Source: Salicibibacter cibarius (GTDB lineage: Bacteria; Bacillota; Bacilli; Bacillales; Marinococcaceae). Taken from it: a DNA stretch of 64,000 nucleotides. The DNA is taken from NCBI RefSeq assembly GCF_016495725.1, contig NZ_CP054705.1:1984001-2048000 (forward strand), given 5' to 3'. The notes under the pieces were generated by a model. It saw only the letters and a program-made list of their open reading frames with translations, did not search any database and was not told the origin of the DNA. Position numbers and translations under genes: made by a program. This document shows positions 26,504 to 35,207 of this stretch, piece after piece. The first letter of the stretch is position 1. Every line of letters begins with the position of its first letter.

Positions 26504-26986
26504 ATGAAAGCACGTATGGACCAGATTAAAAACGAGTTGCATACCAAAAGCTACAAATTGACACCGCAACGGGAAGCGACTGTAGAAGTGTTACTTGAGA
26601 ATGAAGAAGATCATTTAAGCGCGGAAGATGTATACTTATTGGTAAAAGAAAAAGCCCCGGAGATCGGCCTCGCGACGGTATACCGCACGCTGGAACTGCT
26701 AAATGAACTTGAAATCGTTGATAAAATTAATTTCGGTGACGGCGTCTCCCGTTACGACTTGCGAAAAGAGGGTGCGGACCATTCTCATCATCATCTCGTC
26801 TGTATTCAATGTGGTTCCGTATCGGAAATTGAGGAAGACCTGCTCGGGGATGTTGAGCGGATCGTGGAAGAAGAATGGATTTTTAAAATAAAAGATCACC
26901 GCCTGACGTTCCACGGTATCTGTTCCGGTTGCCAGGCCAAGCAGGGAACGGCCGCGGTAAGTCCTTCATTAAAAGCCACGCATTAA
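26504..26986 (+). CDS. fur: ferric uptake regulator Fur
   Basis: Fe(II)-dependent repressor of iron acquisition genes. The 160-aa product has a winged-helix N-terminal domain (KSYKLTPQREATVEVLLE, then GLATVYRTLELL) and a dimerisation domain with the HHHLVCIQCG metal site and a second CXXC (CSGCQ) that holds structural zinc. I chose ATG 26504 because GGGAGG abuts an earlier ATG at 26495 too closely. Among Fur, PerR and Zur paralogues, position next to spoIIM and xerD points to Fur itself. PerR- and Fur-type boxes precede the promoter. Confidence 0.93.
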   Translation: MKARMDQIKNELHTKSYKLTPQREATVEVLLENEEDHLSAEDVYLLVKEKAPEIGLATVYRTLELLNELEIVDKINFGDGVSRYDLRKEGADHSHHHLVCIQCGSVSEIEEDLLGDVERIVEEEWIFKIKDHRLTFHGICSGCQAKQGTAAVSPSLKATH

Positions 26987-27092
26987 TCTCTTTCAGTGTT
27001 TTGCTGGAAGGGATTTTTCGTTCGTAGTATGTATAACTCACGGACTTGCGGGCATATCCTGATAGTGATTTTTAACATCGGGAGGGGTAGGC

Positions 27093-27320
27093 ATGCAAAT
27101 GGGAGCGCGAGCTATTTGGAATGGTTTCAAAATACTGATTGTTTTTGCAGGATGCACGGCAATGTTTTACTATGGTATTCTATTTGTAATCGATGAATAC
27201 CAAGGAGATGAAAGATTTGAAGAACCGGAGGGAAGTGCGATTAAAGTGTTTGACCAAGATTCGGGAGAGGACTTTTCTTTTCGGGAGCGGCTTATGTATT
27301 TGTGGATCCGCGGGGAGTAA
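27093..27320 (+). CDS. yqzK: YqzK family protein (DUF4227)
   Basis: 75-aa protein with one membrane helix at residues 8-30 (FKILIVFAGCTAMFYYGILF) and an acidic soluble tail. It occupies the fur-yqzK-xerD position of B. subtilis yqzK, whose function is unknown. GGAGGGG precedes the ATG. It may be translationally linked to xerD, which starts 6 nt after its stop. Confidence 0.82.
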   Translation: MQMGARAIWNGFKILIVFAGCTAMFYYGILFVIDEYQGDERFEEPEGSAIKVFDQDSGEDFSFRERLMYLWIRGE

Positions 27321-27326
27321 CCGCCG

Positions 27327-28229
27327 GTGAAAACGCTGACGGTACATATTGAAGATTTTTTGCATTACGGACTCGTTGAAAGGGGTTTTTCGAATAATAC
27401 ATTGGAATCCTATCAACGGGACTTATATGCATACGCGAACCACCTAGCTACGAGTGAAAAAATCGAGCAGTGGAATGACGTAGAGCGCCATCATATTTTG
27501 GATTACTTGTATTCATTGAAAGCGGAAAGCAGGTCACTTGCGTCACTCGCGCGGATGACATCGGCGATTCGCATGTTACATCAGTTTCTGCTGCGGGAAA
27601 AAATTAGTGATCACGACCCTGCCGACCTGATTGAAACGCCTAAATCGGGACGGAAGCTTCCTGTTATATTATCAATTGCCGAAGTTGAGGCATTGCTTGC
27701 CGAGGCCGCACAAGGAAACGATTCTTACGCCTTAAGAGATACGGCCATGTTTGAACTGATGTACGGTACGGGTTTGCGTGTATCGGAAATGTGTGCGCTA
27801 ACGCTCGATGACGCCCATTTGGACATGGGGTTTGTCCGTTGTATCGGAAAAGGAAACAAAGAACGCATCATCCCGCTCGGATCGAAAGCGATTGATGCGC
27901 TGAAAACCTATCGGTCCAAAGGCCGTCCAACGTTTATGAAAAAACAATCCCATGATATTCTTTTCGTTAATCGGTTAGGCAAGCAACTAAGCCGGCAAGG
28001 ATTTTGGAAAGTGTTAAAAAAGCATGCGGAAAACGCGGGGATTAAAAAAGCCGTTACCCCTCATACATTGCGGCACTCGTTTGCGACGCATCTCGTGGAA
28101 AACGGAGCGGATCTTCGCGTCGTCCAGGAACTGCTCGGACATGCCGACATAACGACAACGCAAATTTACACGCATATTTCCAGGCATCATCTTAAACACA
28201 TTTATCAAACCTATCACCCGCGGGCATAG
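27327..28229 (+). CDS. xerD: site-specific tyrosine recombinase XerD
   Basis: Resolves chromosome dimers at dif together with a XerC/CodV partner. 300 aa; N-terminal SAM-like core-binding domain, then the catalytic domain with R (TGLRVSEM), K (IGKGNKER), H-R (PHTLRHSFATHL), H (LGHADITTTQ) and the nucleophile Y in QIYTHI. GTG start at 27327. The linkage yqzK-xerD-drm is as in B. subtilis (ripX). Confidence 0.95.
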   Translation: MKTLTVHIEDFLHYGLVERGFSNNTLESYQRDLYAYANHLATSEKIEQWNDVERHHILDYLYSLKAESRSLASLARMTSAIRMLHQFLLREKISDHDPADLIETPKSGRKLPVILSIAEVEALLAEAAQGNDSYALRDTAMFELMYGTGLRVSEMCALTLDDAHLDMGFVRCIGKGNKERIIPLGSKAIDALKTYRSKGRPTFMKKQSHDILFVNRLGKQLSRQGFWKVLKKHAENAGIKKAVTPHTLRHSFATHLVENGADLRVVQELLGHADITTTQIYTHISRHHLKHIYQTYHPRA

Positions 28230-28310
28230 ACGGAGGTCAGATGTCAGAGGCCGGAGGCAGATGATTGCCCACCTCTCACTTCCCACCTCTAAGAAGAAAG
28301 GTGAATCAAC

Positions 28311-29504
28311 ATGAGTCATGTATTTTCTCGTATTTTTGTCATCGTAATGGACTCCGTCGGGATCGGAGAAGGCGTGGACGCAAAGGAATTTGGCGACGAA
28401 GGAGCGGATACGCTCGGGGCAATCGCCCGCCACAACAATGGCCTTGATATTCCCAACTTGAATCAACTTGGCATCGGCTACTTAAAACAGGCACCAGGCC
28501 TTCACAAAATAGAAGAACCGCTTGCTTTTTATGGCAAAATGAATGAAAGGTCCAGAAGCAAAGACACGATGACCGGCCATTGGGAGTTGATGGGTTTGTA
28601 TGTCGACGCTCCTTTTCGCACGTTTCCGAACGGATTTCCGGAAGATTTAATTACGAAGTTGGAAAACGCGGCCGGGCGACCGGTCATTGGAAATAAAGTT
28701 GCCTCTGGTACGAAGATTATTGAAGAACTCGGAGAAGAACAAGTCGAAAAAGGCGCGCTTATCGTTTATACCTCCGCCGATTCGGTTTTGCAAATCGCGG
28801 CCCATGAAGAAGTGGTGCCGTTGGAGGAATTATACCGCATTTGTGAAATAGCAAGGGAATTGACGTACGAAGATCCCTACATGCTGGGCAGAGTCATCGC
28901 CCGCCCGTTTATAGGCGCACCCGGAAAATTTCAGCGCACAAGTAACCGTCATGATTACGCGCTGAAGCCATTTGCCCCCACGGTCATGAACGCATTGGCG
29001 GACGCCGGCTTTACATCGGAAGCGATCGGAAAAATTGATGATATTTTTGACGGGGAAGGGGTGACCCAATCGGTTCGAACGAATTCGAATATGGACGGGA
29101 TGGACAAGCTTATGCAATCGATCGGGCGCCCGTTCGAAGGGTTGTCGTTCCTTAACCTCGTTGATTTTGACGCCCAGTTTGGGCACCGTCGCGATCCTGT
29201 TGGTTATAAAGACGCGATTGAAGCATTCGATGCCCGTTTACCGGAAGTATTGGAAGCGCTCGGTGAAAAAGATTTACTTATGATTACGGCTGACCATGGG
29301 AACGATCCCACCTATCCGGGAACCGACCATACCCGGGAGCAAGTGCCGTTGCTTAGTTTTACGAAAGCGAATCAGCCGGGCAAACCGCTTGGAACGAGAG
29401 AGACATTTGCCGATGTGGGAGCGACGATCGCGGACAATTTTCAAGTGGCGAGCCCTGAGCATGGGATAAGTTTTTTGCAGAGCTTGACGGAGAGGAGCAA
29501 ATAG
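28311..29504 (+). CDS. deoB: phosphopentomutase
   Basis: Interconverts ribose or deoxyribose 1- and 5-phosphates, linking nucleoside phosphorolysis to central metabolism. 397 aa with alkaline-phosphatase-fold metal sites VMDSVGIG near residue 11 and [10 protein letters not shown] near 325. AAGAAAGG precedes ATG 28311. Followed after 2 nt by two nucleoside phosphorylase genes, whose sugar 1-phosphate products are its substrates. The 80 nt upstream contain a low-complexity GAGGTCAGA-type repeat. Confidence 0.96.
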   Translation: MSHVFSRIFVIVMDSVGIGEGVDAKEFGDEGADTLGAIARHNNGLDIPNLNQLGIGYLKQAPGLHKIEEPLAFYGKMNERSRSKDTMTGHWELMGLYVDAPFRTFPNGFPEDLITKLENAAGRPVIGNKVASGTKIIEELGEEQVEKGALIVYTSADSVLQIAAHEEVVPLEELYRICEIARELTYEDPYMLGRVIARPFIGAPGKFQRTSNRHDYALKPFAPTVMNALADAGFTSEAIGKIDDIFDGEGVTQSVRTNSNMDGMDKLMQSIGRPFEGLSFLNLVDFDAQFGHRRDPVGYKDAIEAFDARLPEVLEALGEKDLLMITADHGNDPTYPGTDHTREQVPLLSFTKANQPGKPLGTRETFADVGATIADNFQVASPEHGISFLQSLTERSK

Positions 29505-29506
29505 CT

Positions 29507-30337
29507 ATGAACGAAACAGTGAAAAACGCCGTTGAACTGATCAAAAAAAAGACGGCGATGAATCCCCGAATTGCCGTTACGCTTGGTTCCGGGTTAGGCG
29601 GGCTTGCCGATGAGATTGAGGCCGAAGCCGTTATTCGGTATGAAGACATCCCCGGCTTTCCGAGCTCGACCGTTAGCGGGCACGCGGGAGAATTTGTGAT
29701 CGGTCATTTGAAAGGTGTTCCGGTCATCGCCATGAAAGGACGCTTCCACTATTATGAAGGTTATTCGATGCAGAAAGTCGTCTTGCCGACTCGTGTGATT
29801 AGCGCGCTCGGTGTAAAGACATTGATCGTGAGCAACGCTGCCGGAGGGGTGAATACTGCTTATTCGCCCGGCGATTTAATGGTGATCAAGGACCATATCA
29901 ATCAGATGGGTGATCATCCGTTGATCGGTCCGAACGATGAGGAGGTTGGTCCGCGCTTTCCGGATATGTCGGCCGCCTACGATGAAGACTTGATGGAAAA
30001 AGCCCATGAGGAAGCAACAGCGATGGGGTTGGGGTTGCAACATGGCGTTTACGCGGCAACGACCGGTCCCACCTATGAAACCCCCGCGGAAGTGCGGATG
30101 TTTCGGGCGCTCGGTGCCGATGCCGTCGGGATGTCCACTGTTCCCGAAGTGATCACTGCCAATCACGCGGGTGTGCAAGTGCTTGGTATCTCTTGCATTT
30201 CTAATGCGGCTGCCGGGATCCTCGATCAACCGTTAAGCCATGAAGAAGTGATCGAGACAACGGAACGCGTCAAAACCAACTTCACGGAACTTATCACACG
30301 TGTCATTTTGCGAATCGGAAACGGAGGGCAATCATGA
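29507..30337 (+). CDS. punA: purine nucleoside phosphorylase 1 (inosine/guanosine type)
   Basis: Trimeric PNP that splits inosine and guanosine to base and ribose 1-phosphate. 276 aa. The phosphate site LGSGLGGLAD, the HYYEGY motif, and both base-recognition residues of 6-oxopurine PNPs are present: E191 in GPTYETPAE and N233 in SCISNAAAG. Follows deoB by 2 nt with GGAG upstream, and overlaps the paralogue by 4 bp. Equivalent to B. subtilis pupG (punA) at this locus. Confidence 0.95.
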   Translation: MNETVKNAVELIKKKTAMNPRIAVTLGSGLGGLADEIEAEAVIRYEDIPGFPSSTVSGHAGEFVIGHLKGVPVIAMKGRFHYYEGYSMQKVVLPTRVISALGVKTLIVSNAAGGVNTAYSPGDLMVIKDHINQMGDHPLIGPNDEEVGPRFPDMSAAYDEDLMEKAHEEATAMGLGLQHGVYAATTGPTYETPAEVRMFRALGADAVGMSTVPEVITANHAGVQVLGISCISNAAAGILDQPLSHEEVIETTERVKTNFTELITRVILRIGNGGQS

Positions 30338-31161
30338 CAACGATGCGGAGACAAATTGAGAAAGCAACAGACGCTGTTAAGCGACAGTTGGGTGGCGGAA
30401 ATGTCGATATTGGTCTGATTCTAGGCTCAGGGCTAGGCGACCTTGCCGATGAGGTGGAGAATGCGGTGCGGATCAATTATGAAAATATTCCCGGCTTCCC
30501 GACTTCGACGGTTGAAGGACATGCCGGCCGCCTCGTCCTCGGCGAATTAGAGGGAAAGAACGTCGTCGCCATGCAGGGTCGTTTTCATTATTATGAAGGA
30601 TACAGTGCACAAGAAGTAACCTTCCCGGTACGTGTGATGAAAGCACTCGGCGTACATACACTAATCGTAACCAACGCGTGTGGGGGCATGAATCACAACT
30701 ACCGTCCCGGAGATTTTATGCTGATTAAGGATCATCTAAATATGACCGGAACGAACCCACTTATCGGCCCCAATGATGAGGAACTGGGCACCCGTTTTCC
30801 GGATATGAGCCAAGCGTATTCCCCATCATTGATGGCTTTGGCGAAAAGAATCGCGGAAGAAGAATCATTCACCGCGCACGAAGGCGTATACGCAGGTATT
30901 TCCGGTCCCAGTTTTATGACAACGGCTGAACTGGCGATGCTGAGAAATTTGGGTGGAGATGTCGTGGGGATGTCCACCGTTCCCGAGGTCATCGTGGCGC
31001 GCCATGCCGAAATTGAAGTGCTCGGCATTTCCTGTGTCACGGATATGGCCGTGGCCGACGATCACGGCGGCGTCAGCCACGAAGAAGTCATGGAAACGGC
31101 AGCAAAAACGAAACCTACATTCGTGAAGTATGTGAGGCGCATATTAAAGGATATGGATTAG
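30334..31161 (+). CDS. purine nucleoside phosphorylase paralogue with altered specificity residues
   Basis: 275 aa, clearly the same fold as the preceding gene (LGSGLGDLAD, HYYEGY, STVPEVI). However, the residues that bind 6-oxopurines differ: the Glu of GPSFETxAE is Met195 (GPSFMTTAE), and the Asn of the ITN motif is Asp237 (SCVTDMAV). An Asp at that place is the rule in 5'-methylthioadenosine phosphorylases, which bind 6-aminopurines. It may act on adenosine or methylthioadenosine, or on another nucleoside (inference). Overlaps punA by 4 bp; a terminator follows. I see no second copy in the B. subtilis arrangement. Confidence 0.9.
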   Translation: MTTMRRQIEKATDAVKRQLGGGNVDIGLILGSGLGDLADEVENAVRINYENIPGFPTSTVEGHAGRLVLGELEGKNVVAMQGRFHYYEGYSAQEVTFPVRVMKALGVHTLIVTNACGGMNHNYRPGDFMLIKDHLNMTGTNPLIGPNDEELGTRFPDMSQAYSPSLMALAKRIAEEESFTAHEGVYAGISGPSFMTTAELAMLRNLGGDVVGMSTVPEVIVARHAEIEVLGISCVTDMAVADDHGGVSHEEVMETAAKTKPTFVKYVRRILKDMD

Positions 31162-31165
31162 GGAA

Positions 31166-31206
31166 AGAAAGCTCAAAACGAAGACGGTTTTGGGCTTTCT
31201 TTTTTT
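31166..31206 (+). terminator. terminator of the deoB-pun operon
   Basis: Long stem AGAAAGCTCAAAAC/GTTTTGGGCTTTCT with a 6-nt loop and a run of T. Confidence 0.92.
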
Positions 31207-31221
31207 GTAGCCGATGAAACG

Positions 31222-31452
31222 GGCCGTTTCGGACGTTATGGAACGGTCATGAAGCCCGAAACTGAAAGACCGGAACCATTTCGGTCGCCATGGAGCATCT
31301 ATGAAGCCCGAAATCGAAAGAATCGCCCCGTTACGGTCGCCATGAGGCGGTCATGAAGCCCGAAAGTGTAAGACCGGCCCCGTTTCGGACGTCATGGAAC
31401 GGTCATAAAGCCCAAACCCGAGAACCCCGCCCTGTTTCGGTCATCATGAATC
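31222..31452. repeat. family P palindrome array B
   Basis: Four to five units, each roughly TTTCGGWCGYCATGG...GGTCATGAAGCCCGAAA with spacers like CTGAAAGACCGG, in near-tandem with about 55-60-nt period. It lies between the pun terminator and dacF. Same family as the arrays at 17004, 47104 and 48697. Confidence 0.8.
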
Positions 31453-31497
31453 GGCTGGACTTCTCTTTGTCTCTTAAAGAAAACCCTTAGCACCGGC

Positions 31498-31527
31498 GTA
31501 TAAATGAATGAAAGGAGGGGGATGCTA
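31498..31527 (+). promoter_or_regulatory. sigma-F promoter of dacF
   Basis: GTATA (31498-31502), 15-nt spacer, GGGGATGCTA (31518-31527), matching sigma-F consensus GYATA-N15-GGNNANANTR at all but one position. dacF is sigma-F dependent in B. subtilis. Confidence 0.75.
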
Positions 31528-31549
31528 GAAGAAAAAACGGAGGAAACGA

Positions 31550-32746
31550 ATGATGTGCAAAAAAGTTATGGCAATCGCGCTATCATCGATTCTTTTATTC
31601 CTGCCTCAATTGGCTTCAGGGGAAGAAGAATCCACAGAGCTGGCGGAGGAAACGGGTGCTGCAATTTTAATGGAAGCCGATACGGGAGAGGTTTTGTATA
31701 AAAATAATGAGCATGAAACCTTGCCCCCCGCATCCATGACGAAAATTATGACGATGCTTTTAATAATGGAAGATATTGCTAACGAAGATTTGAGCTTTGA
31801 TGAAATGGTGACGACGAGTGAAAAAGCCGCTTCCATGGGAGGCTCCCAAATCTTTTTGGAGACCGGGGAAGAAATGTCGGTGCGCGACATGCTGAAGGCA
31901 ATCGCGATCGCTTCCGGCAACGATGCATCGGTCGCGATGGCTGAGCATATTTCAGGTTCAGAAGAAGCATTTGTTGAACGGATGAACGAAAGAGCGGACG
32001 AGCTTGGGTTAGACGATACGACGTTTTATAACTCAAACGGTCTCCCCTCCGATGGCCATGAAACGAGCGCCCATGACCTTGCCGTTATGGCTCGTGAACT
32101 GCTTGAATATGAAGAAATCACTTCATTTACCGGCGTCTATGATGATTATTTGCGCCAAGGGACAGATGATGAATTTTGGCTCGTGAACACGAATCGATTG
32201 CTGAAATTTTTTGATGGGATGGACGGGTTGAAAACCGGATTTACGAATGAATCAAAATATGGGTTAACAGCAACGGCAAAACGAGATGATATGCGTCTTA
32301 TAGCCGTTGTGATGGGTGCGGAAACGCCTAAAATGAGAAATGCAGACGTTAGTGGGCTCCTTAATTATGGTTTTGCAAACTATCAGGTTGAACCGATGTT
32401 TGATAAAGGTGCAGCGGTAACCTCCGTTCCCGTTGAAAAAGGCACACAAGACTCCGTCGTCGGGCGCCTCGATAGTAATGTTAGTTTGTTGCACGGCAAA
32501 CAAGATTCATCTGAGGACGTAACGGAAAATATCGAACTCAAAACGTTGCAAGCACCTATTGAAGAAGGGGACGTCATCGGTAAGTTCCAGATGCAACGTG
32601 AAGGGGAAACGATTGCCGAATCAGCAATTGTCGCCGGCGAAACGGTGGAAAGCGCTTCTTGGTGGCAGTTGTTTAAACGCTCAACGTTAAGGATCATCGG
32701 CGTTGAACCGGACCCTGAGGGTGCGATTCCTGATGACGATTCTTGA
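31550..32746 (+). CDS. dacF: D-alanyl-D-alanine carboxypeptidase DacF
   Basis: Forespore penicillin-binding protein that trims pentapeptide side chains and, with DacB, sets the degree of cortex cross-linking. 398 aa with a signal peptide (residues 1-24), SXXK at SMTK near 63, SGN at ASGND near 124, KTG at GLKTGF near 228, and a beta-rich C-terminal PBP5 domain from about 280 ending in a basic amphipathic helix. GGAGG precedes ATG 31550. Located directly upstream of the spoIIA operon as in B. subtilis. Confidence 0.95.
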   Translation: MMCKKVMAIALSSILLFLPQLASGEEESTELAEETGAAILMEADTGEVLYKNNEHETLPPASMTKIMTMLLIMEDIANEDLSFDEMVTTSEKAASMGGSQIFLETGEEMSVRDMLKAIAIASGNDASVAMAEHISGSEEAFVERMNERADELGLDDTTFYNSNGLPSDGHETSAHDLAVMARELLEYEEITSFTGVYDDYLRQGTDDEFWLVNTNRLLKFFDGMDGLKTGFTNESKYGLTATAKRDDMRLIAVVMGAETPKMRNADVSGLLNYGFANYQVEPMFDKGAAVTSVPVEKGTQDSVVGRLDSNVSLLHGKQDSSEDVTENIELKTLQAPIEEGDVIGKFQMQREGETIAESAIVAGETVESASWWQLFKRSTLRIIGVEPDPEGAIPDDDS

Positions 32747-32783
32747 AAATCTCCAAGGAACGATGACTTATTTTGTCAGGATG

Positions 32784-32810
32784 GCAGGATAAAGACGGCG
32801 GAAAGCGAAT
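32784..32810 (+). promoter_or_regulatory. sigma-H promoter of the spoIIA operon
   Basis: GCAGGATAA (-35), 11-nt spacer, AGCGAAT (-10) fits the sigma-H consensus RNAGGAWWW...RNNGAAT at every defined base. A partial 0A-box-like TTTTGTCAGG lies just upstream (weak). Confidence 0.85.
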
Positions 32811-32852
32811 GAGGAGTATGGAAAGCTAATTGGGAGAATGGAGGAACTAGAG

Positions 32853-33206
32853 ATGAGTTTCAACGTTGAAACCGAACAGAAGAACAGCATATTATGTGTG
32901 CGCTTGTACGGGGAGTTGGATCATCATGCGGCGAGTGCTTTGCGGGAAAAGGTGGATGAAGCCTTGGAAGACCCCGGAATTGAACATGTGATTTTTAACG
33001 CGAAAGGTTTAACCTTTATGGATAGCTCAGGGGTCGGCGTTGTTTTGGGAAGGTACAAAAAAATACAGGCAAGGGGAGGAGAACTCGTCGTTTGCTCGGT
33101 TTCTCCTTCCGTGCACCGTATTTTTGAAATGTCGGGCTTATACAAAGTCTTGCGGCTAACGGATGGGGAAAACCATGCATTACGGACATTGGGGGAGGCC
33201 GTTTAA
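32853..33206 (+). CDS. spoIIAA: anti-sigma-F factor antagonist SpoIIAA
   Basis: STAS protein; its unphosphorylated form frees SigF from SpoIIAB in the forespore, and SpoIIE reactivates it. 117 aa, same length as in B. subtilis, with the phosphorylated Ser58 in FMDSSGVG and the SPSVHRIFEMSGL helix. ATG 32853 follows GGAGG with 9-nt spacing; an in-frame ATG at 32838 lies just before that sequence. First gene of the sigma-H driven operon; its stop directly abuts the next ATG. Confidence 0.96.
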   Translation: MSFNVETEQKNSILCVRLYGELDHHAASALREKVDEALEDPGIEHVIFNAKGLTFMDSSGVGVVLGRYKKIQARGGELVVCSVSPSVHRIFEMSGLYKVLRLTDGENHALRTLGEAV

Positions 33207-33647
33207 ATGAAAAACGAAATGAACATCCAATTTTCAGCACTTAGCCAAAATGAATCGTTTGCACGTGTAAGTGTCGGCGCGTTTATTGCTCAACTGGATC
33301 CAACGATGGATGAATTGACGGAAATAAAGACCGTCGTTTCCGAAGCCGTAACGAACGCCATCCTTCATGGATATGAAGAAAATCCGGCAGGAACGGTTTA
33401 CCTTACCGTCGTTTTGGAAGACGACACGGTCGCGCTTATCGTGCGTGATGACGGGGATGGCATCGGTAATATTGAAAAAGCGCGTGAACCTTTGTACACA
33501 TCAAAGCCGGAACTGGAACGGTCGGGGATGGGATTTACCATCATGGAAAATTTTATGGACGAAGTGAACATCACGTCTTCCAATGGGACAGGTACGACGG
33601 TCTATGCGAAAAAACAACTGTCCAGAAATAAAGTGTTTTCTCATTAA
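33207..33647 (+). CDS. spoIIAB: anti-sigma-F factor and serine kinase SpoIIAB
   Basis: GHKL-fold kinase that binds SigF and phosphorylates SpoIIAA. 146 aa; N box [16 protein letters not shown] near 45, G1 box [10 protein letters not shown] near 80 and G2 box [16 protein letters not shown] near 110. No gap to spoIIAA, indicating translational coupling; 11 nt to sigF. Confidence 0.96.
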   Translation: MKNEMNIQFSALSQNESFARVSVGAFIAQLDPTMDELTEIKTVVSEAVTNAILHGYEENPAGTVYLTVVLEDDTVALIVRDDGDGIGNIEKAREPLYTSKPELERSGMGFTIMENFMDEVNITSSNGTGTTVYAKKQLSRNKVFSH

Positions 33648-33658
33648 GGGGCGGTGTT

Positions 33659-34408
33659 ATGGAGACGAAAACCAAAAAAGGGAAGCAACCATCCGATGAG
33701 ACGATACGCACGTGGATTGCCGAAAGCCAAAACGGAAGCCAACAAGCAAGGGACCGATTGGTGGAAAACAATACCCGGCTCGTATGGTCGGTGGTCCAAC
33801 GTTTTCTGAACCGTGGATACGAGGGGGAAGATTTGTTCCAGATTGGTTGCATTGGCTTGATGAAGTCCATTGATAAATTTGATTTAAATTATGAAGTGAA
33901 GTTTTCGACGTACGCGGTTCCGATGATTATTGGTGAAATTCAACGCTTTATTCGTGATGACGGCACGGTGAAAGTCAGCCGTTCTTTGAAAGAATTAAAC
34001 CATAAAATTCGGAAAGAAAAAGAAGAGTTGACAAAGAAAATCGGAAGAGCACCGACGCTCAACGAAGTGGCCGAGGCATTGGACGTTCATCCGGAAGATA
34101 TCGTATTTGCGAATGAAGCGACTCGCTCGTTGTCATCCTTAAACGAAACAGTCTATGAAAACGAAGGGGACCCGATCACGCTCATGGACCAACTATCGAA
34201 CCCGGATGAAACAAAATGGTTTGAAGAACTGGCCCTTCGGGACATCGTTCATGACCTTGAACAAAGAGAGCGTTTGATCGTGTTTTTGCGCTATTATCGG
34301 GATCAAACCCAATCGGAAGTTGCCGATAGACTCGGGATCTCTCAAGTCCAGGTCTCAAGGTTGGAAAAGAAAATATTGGAAAAAATGCGCAAAGAGATGG
34401 TGGAGTGA
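33659..34408 (+). CDS. sigF: RNA polymerase sigma-F factor
   Basis: First forespore-specific sigma factor. 249 aa with region 2 (GYEGEDLFQIGCIGLMKSID and FSTYAVPMIIGEIQRFIRDD), region 3 and region 4 HTH (TQSEVADRLGISQVQVSRLE). The dacF promoter at 31498 is a predicted target. GGGGCGG precedes the ATG. Last gene of spoIIA; the stop lies within a small terminator. Confidence 0.96.
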   Translation: METKTKKGKQPSDETIRTWIAESQNGSQQARDRLVENNTRLVWSVVQRFLNRGYEGEDLFQIGCIGLMKSIDKFDLNYEVKFSTYAVPMIIGEIQRFIRDDGTVKVSRSLKELNHKIRKEKEELTKKIGRAPTLNEVAEALDVHPEDIVFANEATRSLSSLNETVYENEGDPITLMDQLSNPDETKWFEELALRDIVHDLEQRERLIVFLRYYRDQTQSEVADRLGISQVQVSRLEKKILEKMRKEMVE

Positions 34409-34424
34409 TCCACTGTCTTTTTTT
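34400..34424 (+). terminator. short terminator at the sigF stop codon
   Basis: GTGGA-GTGA-TCCAC hairpin overlapping the TGA stop, followed by seven T. Confidence 0.6.
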
Positions 34425-34536
34425 GCACTTTAAGAATGTTTAACTTTGTTAAAGAACAACTTTCTTACCTACATAAATGCAACCTTGGCTTTCCGCCATA
34501 AAACCTTGGCGAAAAGCCAAGGTTTCTAATTCTCGA
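34425..34536 (+). repeat. dispersed multi-hairpin element, copy 5
   Basis: Has the CACTTTAAGAATGTTTAACTT lead, ACTTTCTTACCTACATAA, and the hairpin TTCCGCCATAAAACCTTGGC-GAAA-AGCCAAGG ending TTTCTAAT. It sits between sigF and spoVAEa, where B. subtilis has the rest of spoVA. Confidence 0.85.
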
Positions 34537-34595
34537 TGTATAGGAAAAAACGATTGCACAGAAAATAAACAAACGCACTGGAGGCGCTGACTAAC

Positions 34596-35207
34596 ATGAC
34601 AAAGCGAATCATCTATGTAACAGACGGAGATGCCGCGGCAGCGAAAGCGGTGGCAGCGGCTACTAAAACAATCGGTATCGGGTGCCTCACTTTTAGCGGC
34701 GGTAACCCGACAAACTGTACATATGAAGAATTGCTTAAAAGGATTATGAAAACGAAGGATGAAATCACTGTCCTTTTGTTTGATGATGCCGGTCAACCTT
34801 ATGAAGGAAGGGGCGAAACGCTTATGGTTCGTTTGGCGAGTGAAGAAGGAATCAACGTGATCGGGGCTCTCGCGGTGGCGTCTACGGAACGCTCGGGGGA
34901 TTGGACGAGCGTGGATGTTTCGGTGGATCGTTACGGGAAGCTTAGCGAACAGGGCGTGGACAAAGAAGGGTTTCGCGATATTGAAGAAAACCGCATTCAC
35001 GGGGATACCGTATATTGTCTCGATCAATTATCAATTCCTGTTATTGTCGGCATTGGAGATTTAGGAAAAATGGGCGGTCGTGATGATCCGAAAAGAGATG
35101 CGCCGGTGACGGAAACTGCCTTGCGGGTAATCATTGAGCGGGAGGATACGAAAGATGACGGAAACAAAAGAACAAACGTTAACGAACAGCTTGAAAAAGA
35201 ACGATAA
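34596..35207 (+). CDS. spoVAEA: stage V sporulation protein AE (SpoVAEa)
   Basis: 203-aa soluble protein of the SpoVAEa family, same length as the B. subtilis protein. It begins KRIIYVTDGDAAAAKAVAAA and has a conserved TFSGGNPTN loop; there is no membrane segment. It is encoded with spoVA but is not needed for the DPA channel itself. GGAGGCG precedes ATG 34596. It overlaps spoVAF by 53 bp. Here it directly follows sigF, while spoVAC, AD and AEb lie 7 kb downstream. Confidence 0.92.
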   Translation: MTKRIIYVTDGDAAAAKAVAAATKTIGIGCLTFSGGNPTNCTYEELLKRIMKTKDEITVLLFDDAGQPYEGRGETLMVRLASEEGINVIGALAVASTERSGDWTSVDVSVDRYGKLSEQGVDKEGFRDIEENRIHGDTVYCLDQLSIPVIVGIGDLGKMGGRDDPKRDAPVTETALRVIIEREDTKDDGNKRTNVNEQLEKER

